Positions 38,238 to 47,736 of a stretch of DNA of 64,000 nucleotides are shown here, piece after piece. How positions within the stretch are numbered: position 1 is the first letter of the stretch; every line of letters begins with the position of its first letter. This DNA is from Microcoleus sp. FACHB-672. GTDB taxonomy: Bacteria; Cyanobacteriota; Cyanobacteriia; Cyanobacteriales; Oscillatoriaceae. The DNA lies in the NCBI RefSeq assembly GCF_014695725.1, contig NZ_JACJOU010000002.1, positions 62,001 through 126,000 of the forward strand. The letters run 5' to 3'. The notes below the pieces were generated by a model. It made no database searches. It worked only from the letters and a program-made list of their open reading frames with translations, and had not been told where the DNA came from. Both the position numbers and the translations under genes were made by a program.

Positions 38238-41042
38238 TTACTGAGCTTCCCCAATCACAGTGAATGCTGCCCAATCTCTGGGGTTGGGATGTTGCTGCTT
38301 GGTTGTTAACATTGCTTGCCGCAATGCCTGGGCTTTATTCGGCTCTTGCTGTAAATTTCGATAAAATTGACTCATTAAATCTGCTGTGGGTGCATCTGGA
38401 ACTGCCCACAAAGACACAATCACCGTTGGGGTGCCGGCGCTAATTAATGAGCGAGATAAGCCGATTACCCCATCGCCGGTGATTTCTCCCCTGCCGGTGT
38501 CGCAGGCACTTAAAACCACTAATTCCGCATTAATCTTTAAATCCAGAATTTCCCCAGAAGTCAGCAATCCATCCTCCTTTCCACTAGGAGCAAGGGCAAC
38601 TGCACCGGAAACATCAAAGCCGAAATTGTCAATTAATCCATGTGTTGCTAAATGAACGATTTTAGCCCCAGAAATTTGCTCTTTTATCGCCGTTTCTGTC
38701 GCCTGACTTCCGATGAGTGGTTGTGTATTAAAAAGTTTAGCGATTTCCTGAGCTTCTGCTTCCGCACCCTGTAAGTTTGACAATTTAATCGGCTCCTCTC
38801 CAACTTGCGGGGAAATGCTTGGCATCGTCGGATTTCCCACAATAAGCATTTCTTTACCTGATACAGTTTGCCGCTGCTTTCGGGTAAGTTCCAAAACTTG
38901 AATAGATGGAGCGGTTAAAATCGTATGCTTATCAATTAAATAAGTGCCTTTTTCATCTTGTAAAGCCGGGAAAGGAACAAGAAATAAGGCTTGTTGGGGA
39001 ATAAAAACCACTGGGGAATTTGAGTCAGAGGGCAAGAGATCCGCAATCGGTGCAATCAGCAGTTGATAGAGTTTTTGCAAGGATTGAGTTTGATTGGCTT
39101 GCTGTTTTTGAATCGCTTCCGGGCTGGGTTCAACACTAATAATTCCCAATCCTCTTACACCAATAGATTGGCGGGTAACAGTAACAAGTTTAGCTAAGTT
39201 AGTATTTTTTTGCTGCCACAGGGGTTTGAGATCGACTTTGCGGAAGGTGACAACACCTGCCGGGTTAACAACCCAAATATAAAGTTCTGAGTCTCGCCAT
39301 TCTTGTTTGTCCCCAATTTTGAACTCTTCGCGAACAATTGAATATTGCACCAAGGTGGCATTTTGCGCTTTGGCAATTTGCTGAATTTGGGTGAGAGTGG
39401 GTTTGATAGCTGGTAAATTGTTGCGAGTATTAGAGAGTTTTTGAGATAATAATTCAACAAAAGCTCTAGCGCGTCCTCGTTCCGCAACTTCTAAAGCCGA
39501 ATGAATTTTATTTTGGGCGACTAACGCTTGTTGCAAAAATGCGTAAGTTGCCTGCTGCGTTTCAAAAAGGGAAATTTTCTGAGCATCAGTTAAATTGGGG
39601 CGCAGAGACTCCCGAACTTCAAGAGCAGCCAAGAAGTTGATTTCAGCTTCGGCATATTGTCCCAAATTGTAGTAAACTCTCGCAATATTGTTGAGAGTCG
39701 TCCCGTATCCCGCTTGCTCGCCAACTTCTTTAGCAATGCTTAAAGCTTGGTTGTAGAATTCCAAAGCTTTGGCATACTGTTGTAGGCTGCTGTAAACTAA
39801 ACCAATATTGTTAAAAGTTGCTGCGTATCCCGCTTGATTGCCAATTTCTTTAGCAATGCTTAAAGCTTGGTTGTAGAATTCCAAAGCTTTGGCATACTGT
39901 TGTAGGCTGCTGTAAACTAAACCAATATTGTTAAGAGTCGTCCCGTATCCCGCCCGATTACCAACTTCTTTAGCAATGGCTAAAGCTTGGTTGTAGAATT
40001 CCAAAGCTTTGGCATACTGTCCCAGATTTTCGTAAACTAACCCTATATAGTTGAGAGTAGTCCCGTATGTAGCTTGATTGCCAATTTCTTTAGCAATGCT
40101 TAAAGCTTGGTTGTAGAATTCCAAAGCTTTGGCATACTGTCCTAGGCTTCGGTAAACAGTCCCAATATTGTTGAGAGTTGTCGCGTATCCTTGGTGTTCA
40201 CCAATTTCTTTGGCAATAACTAAAGCTTGGTTGAAGAATTCCAAAGCTTTGGCATACTGTCCCAGATTATTGTAAACTTCCCCAATATTGTTGAGAGCCG
40301 CCCCGTATCCCCATTGATTGCCAATTTCTTTAGCAATAGCTAAAGCTTGGTTGAAGAATTCCAAAGCTTTGGCATACTGTCCCAGATTATTGTGAACTAA
40401 CCCAATATTGCCCACAATCGTCCCGTATCCCTCTTGATCGCCAATTTCTTTGGCAATGGCTAAAGCTTGGTTGAAAGATTCTAAAGCTTTGGCATACTGT
40501 CCCAGGCGGCTGTAAACTAACCCAATACCAGTGAGAGTGTTCGCGTAGCCCTCTTGCTCGCCAATTTCTTTGGCAATGCTTAAAGCTTGGTTGAAGAATT
40601 CCAAAGCTTTGGCATACTGTCCCAGATTATTGTAAACTTCCCCAATATTCTTGAGAGCCGCCCCGTATTCCGATTGATTGCCAATTTCTTTTTTAATGGC
40701 TAAAGCTTGGGTGTAAAATTCCAAAGCTTTAGCATACTGTCCTAGATTGTCGTAAACTCTCCCAATATTGTTGAGAATCGTGCCGTATTGCGCTTGATCG
40801 CCAACTTCTTTAACAATGGCTAAAGCTCGCTCAAATGTCTCTAACGCTTCTCGAAACTGACCTTGATTTAACTGCTGAAGCCCTATCTGGTTAAGCCGAA
40901 TCGCTTCGTTTTTTCGGTCTTGCGTGGTTGGCACCGGCACAGCAATTGTCGGCTGTCCTAAACTGATCGGCAGCAGGGGAATGCCGGCATTCGTTAGCAG
41001 AATAAGGGTGAGTGAACTGAGAGAAAAGAAAGGCCGGCGCAT
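38238..41042 (-). CDS. TPR-CHAT protein, exported
   Basis: The ATG at 41042 has AGGAGG nine bases upstream and starts a signal peptide (MRRPFFSLSSLTLILL); the earlier ATG at 41069 lacks this. About eleven tetratricopeptide units of 40 residues (LGQYAKALEFYNQALAIAKE type) fill residues 50-500. The C-terminal CHAT domain is caspase-like with the His in VHLATHG and Cys in LSACDTG. CHAT proteases with TPR sensors include the Craspase-type Csx29 and other cell-death or defence effectors, but most cyanobacterial examples are uncharacterised. No partner gene is adjacent. Confidence 0.9.
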   Translation of the reverse strand: MRRPFFSLSSLTLILLTNAGIPLLPISLGQPTIAVPVPTTQDRKNEAIRLNQIGLQQLNQGQFREALETFERALAIVKEVGDQAQYGTILNNIGRVYDNLGQYAKALEFYTQALAIKKEIGNQSEYGAALKNIGEVYNNLGQYAKALEFFNQALSIAKEIGEQEGYANTLTGIGLVYSRLGQYAKALESFNQALAIAKEIGDQEGYGTIVGNIGLVHNNLGQYAKALEFFNQALAIAKEIGNQWGYGAALNNIGEVYNNLGQYAKALEFFNQALVIAKEIGEHQGYATTLNNIGTVYRSLGQYAKALEFYNQALSIAKEIGNQATYGTTLNYIGLVYENLGQYAKALEFYNQALAIAKEVGNRAGYGTTLNNIGLVYSSLQQYAKALEFYNQALSIAKEIGNQAGYAATFNNIGLVYSSLQQYAKALEFYNQALSIAKEVGEQAGYGTTLNNIARVYYNLGQYAEAEINFLAALEVRESLRPNLTDAQKISLFETQQATYAFLQQALVAQNKIHSALEVAERGRARAFVELLSQKLSNTRNNLPAIKPTLTQIQQIAKAQNATLVQYSIVREEFKIGDKQEWRDSELYIWVVNPAGVVTFRKVDLKPLWQQKNTNLAKLVTVTRQSIGVRGLGIISVEPSPEAIQKQQANQTQSLQKLYQLLIAPIADLLPSDSNSPVVFIPQQALFLVPFPALQDEKGTYLIDKHTILTAPSIQVLELTRKQRQTVSGKEMLIVGNPTMPSISPQVGEEPIKLSNLQGAEAEAQEIAKLFNTQPLIGSQATETAIKEQISGAKIVHLATHGLIDNFGFDVSGAVALAPSGKEDGLLTSGEILDLKINAELVVLSACDTGRGEITGDGVIGLSRSLISAGTPTVIVSLWAVPDAPTADLMSQFYRNLQQEPNKAQALRQAMLTTKQQHPNPRDWAAFTVIGEAQ
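39650..40870 (-). repeat. 120-bp tandem repeats encoding the TPR array
   Basis: About ten units with very high nucleotide identity (for example AAAGCTTTGGCATACTGT at the same phase in each). The near identity suggests recent duplication or gene conversion. Confidence 0.93.
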
Positions 41043-41120
41043 AGGTAGATGCCTCCTGCAACAGGTCATAAACGGGTGATCTCATCTTATCTACCACTTG
41101 CCCCTGTTCGGTTACGGACA

Positions 41121-41705
41121 CTAGAAAGATGAACCGGCTTGTTTGAGAAATTCCACTTCTTCTGCTGTAGATTCCCGTCCCAGAATTTCGTTGCGGTGGG
41201 GAAAGCGCCCAAATTGCTCAATGATTTTTAGATGCCGAATTGCATAATCAAGACTTAATGCACTGTCGGGAGAATCTTTTAACTGTTGAAAAAGTTCAAC
41301 ACACCGGCGTTGATGTTCTAAGTTTTCGCTGTGTTCAAATGGCAAATAAATGAACTGTCGCTGCACCGGCAGCAATTGTTGATCAAACTTGTGGTCAACG
41401 GCATACTGAGCGGCTGCTAACGCTTTGTAATCCGTCGCAAAGGCTTGTGGTTGACCGCGAAACATATTGCGGGGAAATTGATCAAGCACAATAATTAACG
41501 CCAGACAGCTTTGGGGCACTTCTTGCCAAGAATCATATTTGCCGGCTGCTGCTAATTCGTATTCCGTGAAAAAACGCGAACGAATTTCTTCATCAAATGC
41601 TGGATTTTTGGTATACCAGACGTTCCGAGTGTTGCCATATTCTGCATCTTCAGGATAGCCGAACCAGAAGTTCAAGATTTCATTCACTTGTGGATGTAGA
41701 TTCAT
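41121..41705 (-). CDS. DUF924 family protein
   Basis: 194 residues. FWFG near the N terminus, IIVLDQFPRNMFRG and FIYLPFEHSE are the family hallmarks. All helical, TPR-like in known structures, function unknown. It ends the run of minus-strand genes of the RNA island but is common elsewhere, so its membership is uncertain. Confidence 0.88.
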   Translation of the reverse strand: MNLHPQVNEILNFWFGYPEDAEYGNTRNVWYTKNPAFDEEIRSRFFTEYELAAAGKYDSWQEVPQSCLALIIVLDQFPRNMFRGQPQAFATDYKALAAAQYAVDHKFDQQLLPVQRQFIYLPFEHSENLEHQRRCVELFQQLKDSPDSALSLDYAIRHLKIIEQFGRFPHRNEILGRESTAEEVEFLKQAGSSF

Positions 41706-41744
41706 AGTATTTGTTAGGTAGAGGTGAGAAAATGATGCCAGGAT

Positions 41745-42386
41745 TTAGGGAATGTAAGATTTGATGGCGAAATCTCCGAGGGTGAGGGTGTAATTTTGTT
41801 GGGTGCCGGTGCCGGCGAAGGTAATAATCACTTCACAAGCGACTGCTACGGTTAGCATAACTAAATTTCTGGCGAGTGGGTAGTCGCAGATGTCATCATT
41901 GGCAGGGGAAGGAACGCGGTATTTTTCATTCCAAATGATTTCGGCATAATCTGACGCTAACCCAACGTGCAGGCAGGGAACAGATGCGCCGGCACAGTAA
42001 TTTTTTACGGCATTTCTGCTTGTGCTATTGTCAAACGTATCGATAACAATAGCGGGTTCTCCTAATAGTTGAGTAGTGTTGTGATCGGTTAATTCCTTGC
42101 ATTGTGCCTCTACTTTTACGCCCAAAGCACGGTAAAGCGTATTTGCCAGAATTTTGGCTTTAAAAGCTCCTACATCTGAGCGATAGTAAGGTTGAGTGGA
42201 AAGGTTGCGTTCCTCAATGCGATCACGATCAATGACTTTGAGTTGAGCGAAGCCGGCACGAGCTAAATTTTCAGTAATATTGGCACCTAATGCGCCGGCA
42301 CCGCATACGGTTACAGGCAAGTCACGGATTTTTGCCATGACTGCCGGTGTTCTGTGAAGTTGTTCGTGAAAAAAAATAGACACCAT
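41745..42386 (-). CDS. E1-like/ThiF-family adenylating protein
   Basis: 213 residues. The nucleotide loop CGAGALGANI and IDRDRIEERNLSTQPY (the DxDxIExxNLxxQ pattern) are diagnostic of the ubiquitin-activating E1/MoeB/ThiF fold, followed by KA as in catalytic Lys. It is shorter than MoeB and has no Zn-binding C-terminal block; CDYPLARN may supply a Cys. Such minimal E1s pair with ubiquitin-like proteins in several bacterial systems. A candidate partner is the 66-residue protein at 54976-55176. Confidence 0.85.
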   Translation of the reverse strand: MVSIFFHEQLHRTPAVMAKIRDLPVTVCGAGALGANITENLARAGFAQLKVIDRDRIEERNLSTQPYYRSDVGAFKAKILANTLYRALGVKVEAQCKELTDHNTTQLLGEPAIVIDTFDNSTSRNAVKNYCAGASVPCLHVGLASDYAEIIWNEKYRVPSPANDDICDYPLARNLVMLTVAVACEVIITFAGTGTQQNYTLTLGDFAIKSYIP

Positions 42387-42622
42387 TACCTCCTACTTGT
42401 TAACAAAAAATTGATATTTTTTTATTAAATAACTGCACATTTATAAAAATTATAAAAAATAGCACTAAAGTAACTGAAAGGATTGCAAACATATAATTTA
42501 TAACTCATGATTATTTATTTATAATTACAGAAAAAACAACAATGATGAGTTGTCGCAATCCTTTCAAACTACTTAGATTAGATAGGTTAGCCGTTTTTAT
42601 ATTTAACGTGCTAATACTATCT

Positions 42623-43459
42623 TTACCGATCTTCAACAACTCCAACGAGAGATTGCAGATCAAAATTACGATCAAATCCGCTGAGGCAAATGCCGGCACT
42701 AATGGCGGTGAGATCGTTTTTGGAAATCGCACTGGTATGTTGTTCGCCATTGCCGGTTGTCCACTCAACGATCCAGTAATCATCACGATCATGGAATTTT
42801 TGCAACTGACCCCCACCCATTTTTAGGGCTTTTTGCAGGCGCTTTTCATCCCATTGCTGTTGCATTTGAGCTTCAAATTCTTTGGTTTGTTGCGCCACCA
42901 ATTGATAAACAGTCCGCATTTCGGGAGTCATGCCTTTAAAGCGTACCTCTGCCGGCGGTGTCACCTGCTTCAGCGCTTCTCTTAACGCTTCAGCCGGGAT
43001 TGGATCGGCGCGGCGATCAATTTCTTCAAACCACCAACTGCATCCATCCCATCGAGCGATAATTGGCTCAAATGTCGCACCCTCACTGACCAAATACACC
43101 GGCACCGGCTTGACACAACCTATGCGCTGACGGACATCTGATTCATTGACGGGGTAAGCCAACCACGTTTGTTTTTGCAACTGATACGCTAGCGACAAGC
43201 GCACCGCCGGCATCTGCTGTAGATATTCTGTCACCTGCTGTAACTCGGCTTCTTCAACGACTTTGGCGACTTTACTGGTAGCCGGTTGAAAAATGCCCCA
43301 ACCTTCAAAATTTCGCGGATCAGGGGTGAAGGTATACACGATTCCCGCTACTTTTGTCCGCACCCGTCCTCTGTGTACGCAGGGTGCCAAAAATTGAGTG
43401 TCGCGCAGTTGATCTTCCTGCGCGGAAATTTGCTTAAGAAGTTTGCGAATATCTGTCAT
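42623..43459 (-). CDS. Unrecognised 278-residue protein of the RNA island
   Basis: No family recognised. The N-terminal 90 residues contain GRVRTKVAGIVYTFTPDPRNFEG, the middle is mixed alpha/beta with WDGCSWWFEEI, and 190-230 is a Gln-rich helix before a C-terminal beta segment YWIVEWTTGNGEQHTSAI. Soluble, no signal peptide. GAGG upstream of the ATG. Same strand as, and between, the E1-like and AAA+ genes. Confidence 0.7.
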   Translation of the reverse strand: MTDIRKLLKQISAQEDQLRDTQFLAPCVHRGRVRTKVAGIVYTFTPDPRNFEGWGIFQPATSKVAKVVEEAELQQVTEYLQQMPAVRLSLAYQLQKQTWLAYPVNESDVRQRIGCVKPVPVYLVSEGATFEPIIARWDGCSWWFEEIDRRADPIPAEALREALKQVTPPAEVRFKGMTPEMRTVYQLVAQQTKEFEAQMQQQWDEKRLQKALKMGGGQLQKFHDRDDYWIVEWTTGNGEQHTSAISKNDLTAISAGICLSGFDRNFDLQSLVGVVEDR

Positions 43460-43582
43460 AGCTTTTACCTCATTGTTGAATTAATGTATATAGAATTAGC
43501 TCTATTTGTTTCAAAACAAATATTTAAAAGTTGCCGCATTTGTAAAAATTTAACTCTCTTATTGATAAAAATATTATAAAAT

Positions 43583-44284
43583 CTACTCAAAATCGGGAGC
43601 TTTATAAATGTATTCTTTTTCAAAAGTAAAAACTTTAGCACAGTTACCAAGATATATAATTTTATCGAGATCAAATAAATCAAAAATATAATCTAGTAAC
43701 TCATGTTCATTAACCCAAGGACGATTATAATAATAATTACCAATAATATCTCGATTGACAATTTTTTCTTTAATCAGTTTAGAACGAATTGGTTTAATGT
43801 AACGATAAAATAATACAACTTGAGCTGAATAATTTTCTTGCAATTCAAAAAATCGTTGTTGTTCTACAAAACTCATAAGAAATAATAGCTTTGACATTTC
43901 AATTCCTAAAATAAAGTTAACTAAAATATTTAAGTATTCATTAGTTACTTCTTCAGGAATTACGCCTGTGATTGTATAATATTTATAATAATATTCTGCA
44001 ATTTCTTTTTCTGACAAAGGTTTTTCAATAAACATCCTTTTTAATACAACTTTTACATTTTGATGTAAGTATTTTTTAGATTGCTCGGCTAAATTCATTA
44101 ATTCCGATTGAATTAAATCATTTAAGATTTGATGTTGTTGCTCAGGGGAAATACTGGCAAACAAAGTCATGGAATTTAATAAATAACGCCGAGTGCTGGC
44201 ATCTTTACTCCGAAATTCTTCTAAAAATGAATAAGGGATAACACCAAATCTATCTAATCGTCTGTTAGAAAAATCTTTATTCAT
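43583..44284 (-). CDS. Unrecognised AT-rich 233-residue protein
   Basis: Mostly helical and rich in Ile, Lys, Tyr and Phe; no family recognised. Base composition is clearly more AT-rich than neighbours, suggesting separate ancestry. Same strand as the island genes on both sides. Confidence 0.6.
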   Translation of the reverse strand: MNKDFSNRRLDRFGVIPYSFLEEFRSKDASTRRYLLNSMTLFASISPEQQHQILNDLIQSELMNLAEQSKKYLHQNVKVVLKRMFIEKPLSEKEIAEYYYKYYTITGVIPEEVTNEYLNILVNFILGIEMSKLLFLMSFVEQQRFFELQENYSAQVVLFYRYIKPIRSKLIKEKIVNRDIIGNYYYNRPWVNEHELLDYIFDLFDLDKIIYLGNCAKVFTFEKEYIYKAPDFE

Positions 44285-44671
44285 ACAAAACCCCCAATAA
44301 ACCCTTTCTATTTCGGTGGGTTGCGGAATTGCTCACTTTCCTAAATTCTCAGGCTTTACCAGGAAGGTTCGGAAAGGGAGTATTAAAATGGTAAATCGAT
44401 CTAAGCCGGTAAAGGAAAAAAAAATAATAATTTAATGTAGGGGGTTGAAAATCAGTTCGGCTGTTGCCACCTGTTTCTCTGTCCATTCAGCAAGGACAGC
44501 CATCGTTGCTAAACTCAACAAGCAGCAAGTTAGGGTGGGTTTTGCGCTCAACCTTATCAGCCGGCTAAACTCACCCTGACAATCGTATCAATTTTAACAG
44601 AATGAAACACCCGTGCAATTGCCGGTTTTGCCTTTGTCTCACCTCAAAATTTCAAGAGCCGGTGAAATGAG
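44285..44671 (-). other. Gap with a possible stem-loop
   Basis: 387 bases without a gene. On the minus strand CAGGGTGAGTTT near 44585 and AAACCCACCC near 44535 can form a stem with one mismatch, followed by TAACTTGC, the same short string found on the 3' side of the Y-like stems. Too weak to call an RNA. Confidence 0.3.
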
Positions 44672-45880
44672 CTATTCTACAAATCGGTGATGAAATTCAT
44701 ACATTAAATCAACTCTTCCTTTGCGTAAAACGGCAGGATCGAGCCTTTCAGTTGTATTACAAGTCATCAAGATTACCAGCTTTTGCTGTGATTGAATTCC
44801 CGATTCTTCAACCACGCTTTGATACAAAGTTCCATCCAGCAAACTGAGAATATGTTCAGTTTTAGTATTACCTTGAGCGGCTAAGCTGGCTCGATTTTGA
44901 GCTAGATTATCAGCTTCATTAATAATGATACAAATCCGCTCTAAGTAACTGGGTGGAACAAAGTTTTCCACAGCATCGTGGTCTAGAATAAAAATGACAT
45001 ATCCTAGAGGTACGAGAATTTCTTTCGCCACCGCTTGCGTCCAGGCAGTTTTACCTGTGCCAGGATCTCCATAAACCAGTACAGCTAGCTGATTTTGGTC
45101 AAGAATTGCCTGTTGTACAGTGTCGGTAAAGCTTTGAATGTCTGCCGGGAAAGTACGAATTGGAAATTGGCTGTGAACTTGTCCCACACGGCTTTTGTAA
45201 CCACTGAGAATAACCGCTAAATTATAAGTCGCTTTATTAATTAACGGGGCTAAATTTTGAGCGATGAGTGTGTACTGTTTGCGACCTCTATCGAATCTGT
45301 CAATTTGTAGCCAAACCCCGTATTTAGACCAATAGGCAAAAACCGTGCCGATGGTTTCCAAACGTTCCCAATTAACAAAGCGTTCAACAGGATAGTAAAA
45401 ATACCGCTCCAAATAGTATTGAGTAATAATATCTGGTTTTCCCAATAATTCCAAAATTTTGAGAATGGTAATTTCCTGTAGCTTATTCAGCACATAATCG
45501 ATAGGAATACTTGTGCGGCTGACAAGTTGAGCGACCGGCGTTTCAATATTTAAAACGTCTTTAAACCGATAATCTGGCGCTGGGGGTTCTGGAGTAATGT
45601 AATTCCAAAACTCATCAAGTTCGTAGCGCGTATGCTCAGAAAAAACGTTTAAAATATTTGCCCACCAAGTAAACTCATTGCGCCCCAAAGCATCTGCAAT
45701 ATCACTGGCGATATCCAAGGCTTTTCGGCTCAGTTCCCATGTGTCTGTAGACACAATATGCCACAAAAATCCCCAATCAATATCTCGATTTAGCGGTCGC
45801 CAGCCGGCCCCTAATAAGCCTCGGCTTTGAGGGTTGTTATATCCGGAGGCGTCCTCATGTCCAAAGTTTCCTGATGCCAT
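44672..45880 (-). CDS. AAA+ ATPase of the RNA island
   Basis: The ATG at 45880 (MASGNFGHED) is preferred over a TTG at 45910. The first 240 residues are a family-specific region rich in Trp and Tyr with no match I know. The AAA+ core has Walker A YGDPGTGKT, Walker B IIINEADN (Asn-Glu-Ala-Asp instead of DEAD), sensor 1 LMTCNT and Arg finger LRKGRVD, closest in style to BCS1/FtsH-like remodelling ATPases. Likely a remodeller of a protein or RNP made by neighbouring genes; inference only. Confidence 0.8.
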   Translation of the reverse strand: MASGNFGHEDASGYNNPQSRGLLGAGWRPLNRDIDWGFLWHIVSTDTWELSRKALDIASDIADALGRNEFTWWANILNVFSEHTRYELDEFWNYITPEPPAPDYRFKDVLNIETPVAQLVSRTSIPIDYVLNKLQEITILKILELLGKPDIITQYYLERYFYYPVERFVNWERLETIGTVFAYWSKYGVWLQIDRFDRGRKQYTLIAQNLAPLINKATYNLAVILSGYKSRVGQVHSQFPIRTFPADIQSFTDTVQQAILDQNQLAVLVYGDPGTGKTAWTQAVAKEILVPLGYVIFILDHDAVENFVPPSYLERICIIINEADNLAQNRASLAAQGNTKTEHILSLLDGTLYQSVVEESGIQSQQKLVILMTCNTTERLDPAVLRKGRVDLMYEFHHRFVE

Positions 45881-45977
45881 AAATCTTGTATATCCGCTAA
45901 TGACTGGCAAATCTTCAATTCAAGATAAAAACTCACTTTTTCTTGTTTTTTTTAACTAGATGTTTCTATTTTTTAGA

Positions 45978-46526
45978 TCACGTTATTTGCAAATATTTAG
46001 AAGGAACATGATCCACCAGCCAAACTCCATTAGTAGAACAGTAAAACTTATGACCGGCCTGATGCATGGCAGCAGCATTCACCGCAAATACAACGGGCCG
46101 TCCGTGACGTTTACCAACTTTTATGGCAGTTGCCATATTGACCGATAAATGAACGTGGTGCCGCGACATTTTGCTCAAACCCATTTGCATAATTGACTCA
46201 ACTGCACCCTGTCCTGTTCCGTGATATAACACCTTTGGCGGAACAGCTTCCTCTAACTGTAAATCAACTTCGAGGCTGTGCCCTTGGTTGGCGCGAATTA
46301 GGCTGCCGGTGGAGTTGAATGAGAATCGTTTTTTATCATTAGAAGCAACGACTTCATCAAGTTCATCACGCTCAATATCAAACGAATGTTTTTTAGATGC
46401 AGCTAAGAGTTCATCCACTGACACCCAGCCACCAGGCGCAAGTTCAAGTCCAATTTTATCAGGCCGATGTCGTAGATGATAACTCAAGAATTTGCTAATT
46501 TTAATGGCGCGAGATTCGTTTATCAT
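45978..46526 (-). CDS. kptA: RNA 2'-phosphotransferase (KptA/Tpt1)
   Basis: Removes an internal 2'-phosphate from RNA using NAD+, producing ADP-ribose cyclic phosphate; in eukaryotes this finishes tRNA splicing, and in bacteria it is thought to serve RNA repair. 182 residues. Motifs: LSYHLRHRPDKIGL and GGWV in the N-terminal winged helix; YHGTGQG, HVHLS, RPVVFAVNA and WLVDHVPSKYL around the NAD site. All four catalytic basic residues appear present. In the island it fits repair of RNAs resealed after cleavage. Confidence 0.93.
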   Translation of the reverse strand: MINESRAIKISKFLSYHLRHRPDKIGLELAPGGWVSVDELLAASKKHSFDIERDELDEVVASNDKKRFSFNSTGSLIRANQGHSLEVDLQLEEAVPPKVLYHGTGQGAVESIMQMGLSKMSRHHVHLSVNMATAIKVGKRHGRPVVFAVNAAAMHQAGHKFYCSTNGVWLVDHVPSKYLQIT

Positions 46527-46589
46527 GAGATTTTTTACCCTAAAAACTTAAACACATCTAAATTTTATTAAATCAATTCTATTTTAAAT

Positions 46590-47270
46590 TCACCGCTTTC
46601 TTCCTCCAAAAATTGCAAAATTGAGATAACGCCAATGACAACCGACCTCTTCAAAACCGGCTGACTTTAACCACTGAAGTTGATCTTCAACTGAAGATGG
46701 CCTATCTTCTTTAAGGTAATTCTGAAACCACTTTTCATCATCTTCCCCATTCGCTTTCATATAGTGACGCCACAATCGCTCATACTGCTGCGTTAGCTGG
46801 GGAGTCGCACCTGTAACGGTATCTCGAATCAGCAGTAAACCGCCAGGATTTACAGCATGAAAAAGATCCTGGTACAGCTTTTGTTTTTCCGGCTCGTCGA
46901 GGTGATGTATGGCTAACCCCGATATTACTAAATCGTACTCAGAACCTACATCATCTTCCGCAAAATTTCCCTGATGCAATTTCACCCGTTCTTGATACGC
47001 TGAAAGATTTTTCTTGCAAGCTGCGAGCATATTTTCAGCAATGTCAAATGCCACGACCGTTGAATTCGGAAATGCCTGAAGAATTAGGCAGGATAAAACC
47101 CCTGTCCCGGCTCCTAAATCAAGCACCTTTAAGCTAGCATCGCGCTCGAACGGAATCAGCTCTAGCATCAAGCCATGTTGCTCGTGATAGTGCGGAATTA
47201 GCCGGGGAATCAGGCCATCATAATCAAATGCTTCTGCCTCAAAGTGGGCACGTACTACGTCTAGATGCAC
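46590..47270 (-). CDS. Class I SAM-dependent methyltransferase
   Basis: GTG start with AGGAGG eight bases upstream. SAM motif VLDLGAGTGVLS, acidic motif II VVAFDIAENM and a DLVISGLAIHHL stretch. Small-molecule or RNA methylation cannot be told apart. It lies 202 bases downstream of the rRNA-mimic RNA and 63 bases upstream of kptA on the same strand, so it is probably co-transcribed with both. Confidence 0.88.
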   Translation of the reverse strand: MHLDVVRAHFEAEAFDYDGLIPRLIPHYHEQHGLMLELIPFERDASLKVLDLGAGTGVLSCLILQAFPNSTVVAFDIAENMLAACKKNLSAYQERVKLHQGNFAEDDVGSEYDLVISGLAIHHLDEPEKQKLYQDLFHAVNPGGLLLIRDTVTGATPQLTQQYERLWRHYMKANGEDDEKWFQNYLKEDRPSSVEDQLQWLKSAGFEEVGCHWRYLNFAIFGGRKR

Positions 47271-47471
47271 AGACTAATCCTCCTGAAACTTTCGCAACCG
47301 TGAGAGAAAAGCATCAAACCCATTTATCACTATCAGAGCTATAACAGTGCTGGTGTAAGGTCGGGCTTAGTTGATAATTGATTGCTAGGAAAGACAATTT
47401 TTTCTCAAAACTCACCCCTACAACGACTTCTCTTTTCGGAGAATGAAACAGCTTCAATCGTTTAGTAAATA

Positions 47472-47680
47472 ACCTGCGTACAAGTTGCTAGAGCAATGCG
47501 GTTTCTTCACTCAGAAGGAACTCCACTGGCTTGTTATTACACACTTATTAAAGGATGGCTACTTTTAAGCCAACCTACCGGGTTCCTTGTGCCTTCCTCG
47601 CTTCACGCCCGACAACTATGGTGTCGTTACTCTTCCTCTCGTACTAAGTATGTAAGCTCTGCCGGTTGGGGTACGCAGGT
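47472..47680 (-). ncRNA. Y-like RNA carrying sarcin-ricin loop and GTPase-centre mimics (copy A)
   Basis: Ends pair perfectly (ACCUGCGUAC with GUACGCAGGU), then an internal loop with CCCAA opposite AACUU, then a second helix ending AGCUUACAUAC. Inside, reading 5' to 3' on the minus strand: AGUACGAGAGGA (47634-47645), the universal 23S sarcin-ricin loop, closed by UACU/AGUA; a hairpin CGACA/UGUCG; then GGUUGGCUUAAAAGUAGCC and CCUUUAAUAAGUGUGUAAUAA (written in parts), matching the L11-binding centre of 23S rRNA (E. coli 1051-1108). The order is the reverse of 23S, where these parts are 1.5 kb apart, so this is not a plain rRNA fragment. Confidence 0.8.
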
Positions 47681-47736
47681 ATTCGTATTATATCGTACTA
47701 CATTACAAGTTTACTGGCTATCTTTGGAGCCGGCAT

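Noticed and set aside
39650-40870. CRISPR array
   Set aside because: The regular repeats are in-frame TPR codons without spacers; no CRISPR or cas gene is seen in the window.
47472-47680. Explanation of the rRNA-like pieces as a decayed rRNA operon or assembly chimera
   Set aside because: The two motifs are far apart and in opposite order in 23S, only factor-binding hairpins are present, both copies share one design with compensatory changes, and both sit in the same Y-like stem as unrelated tRNA cargo.
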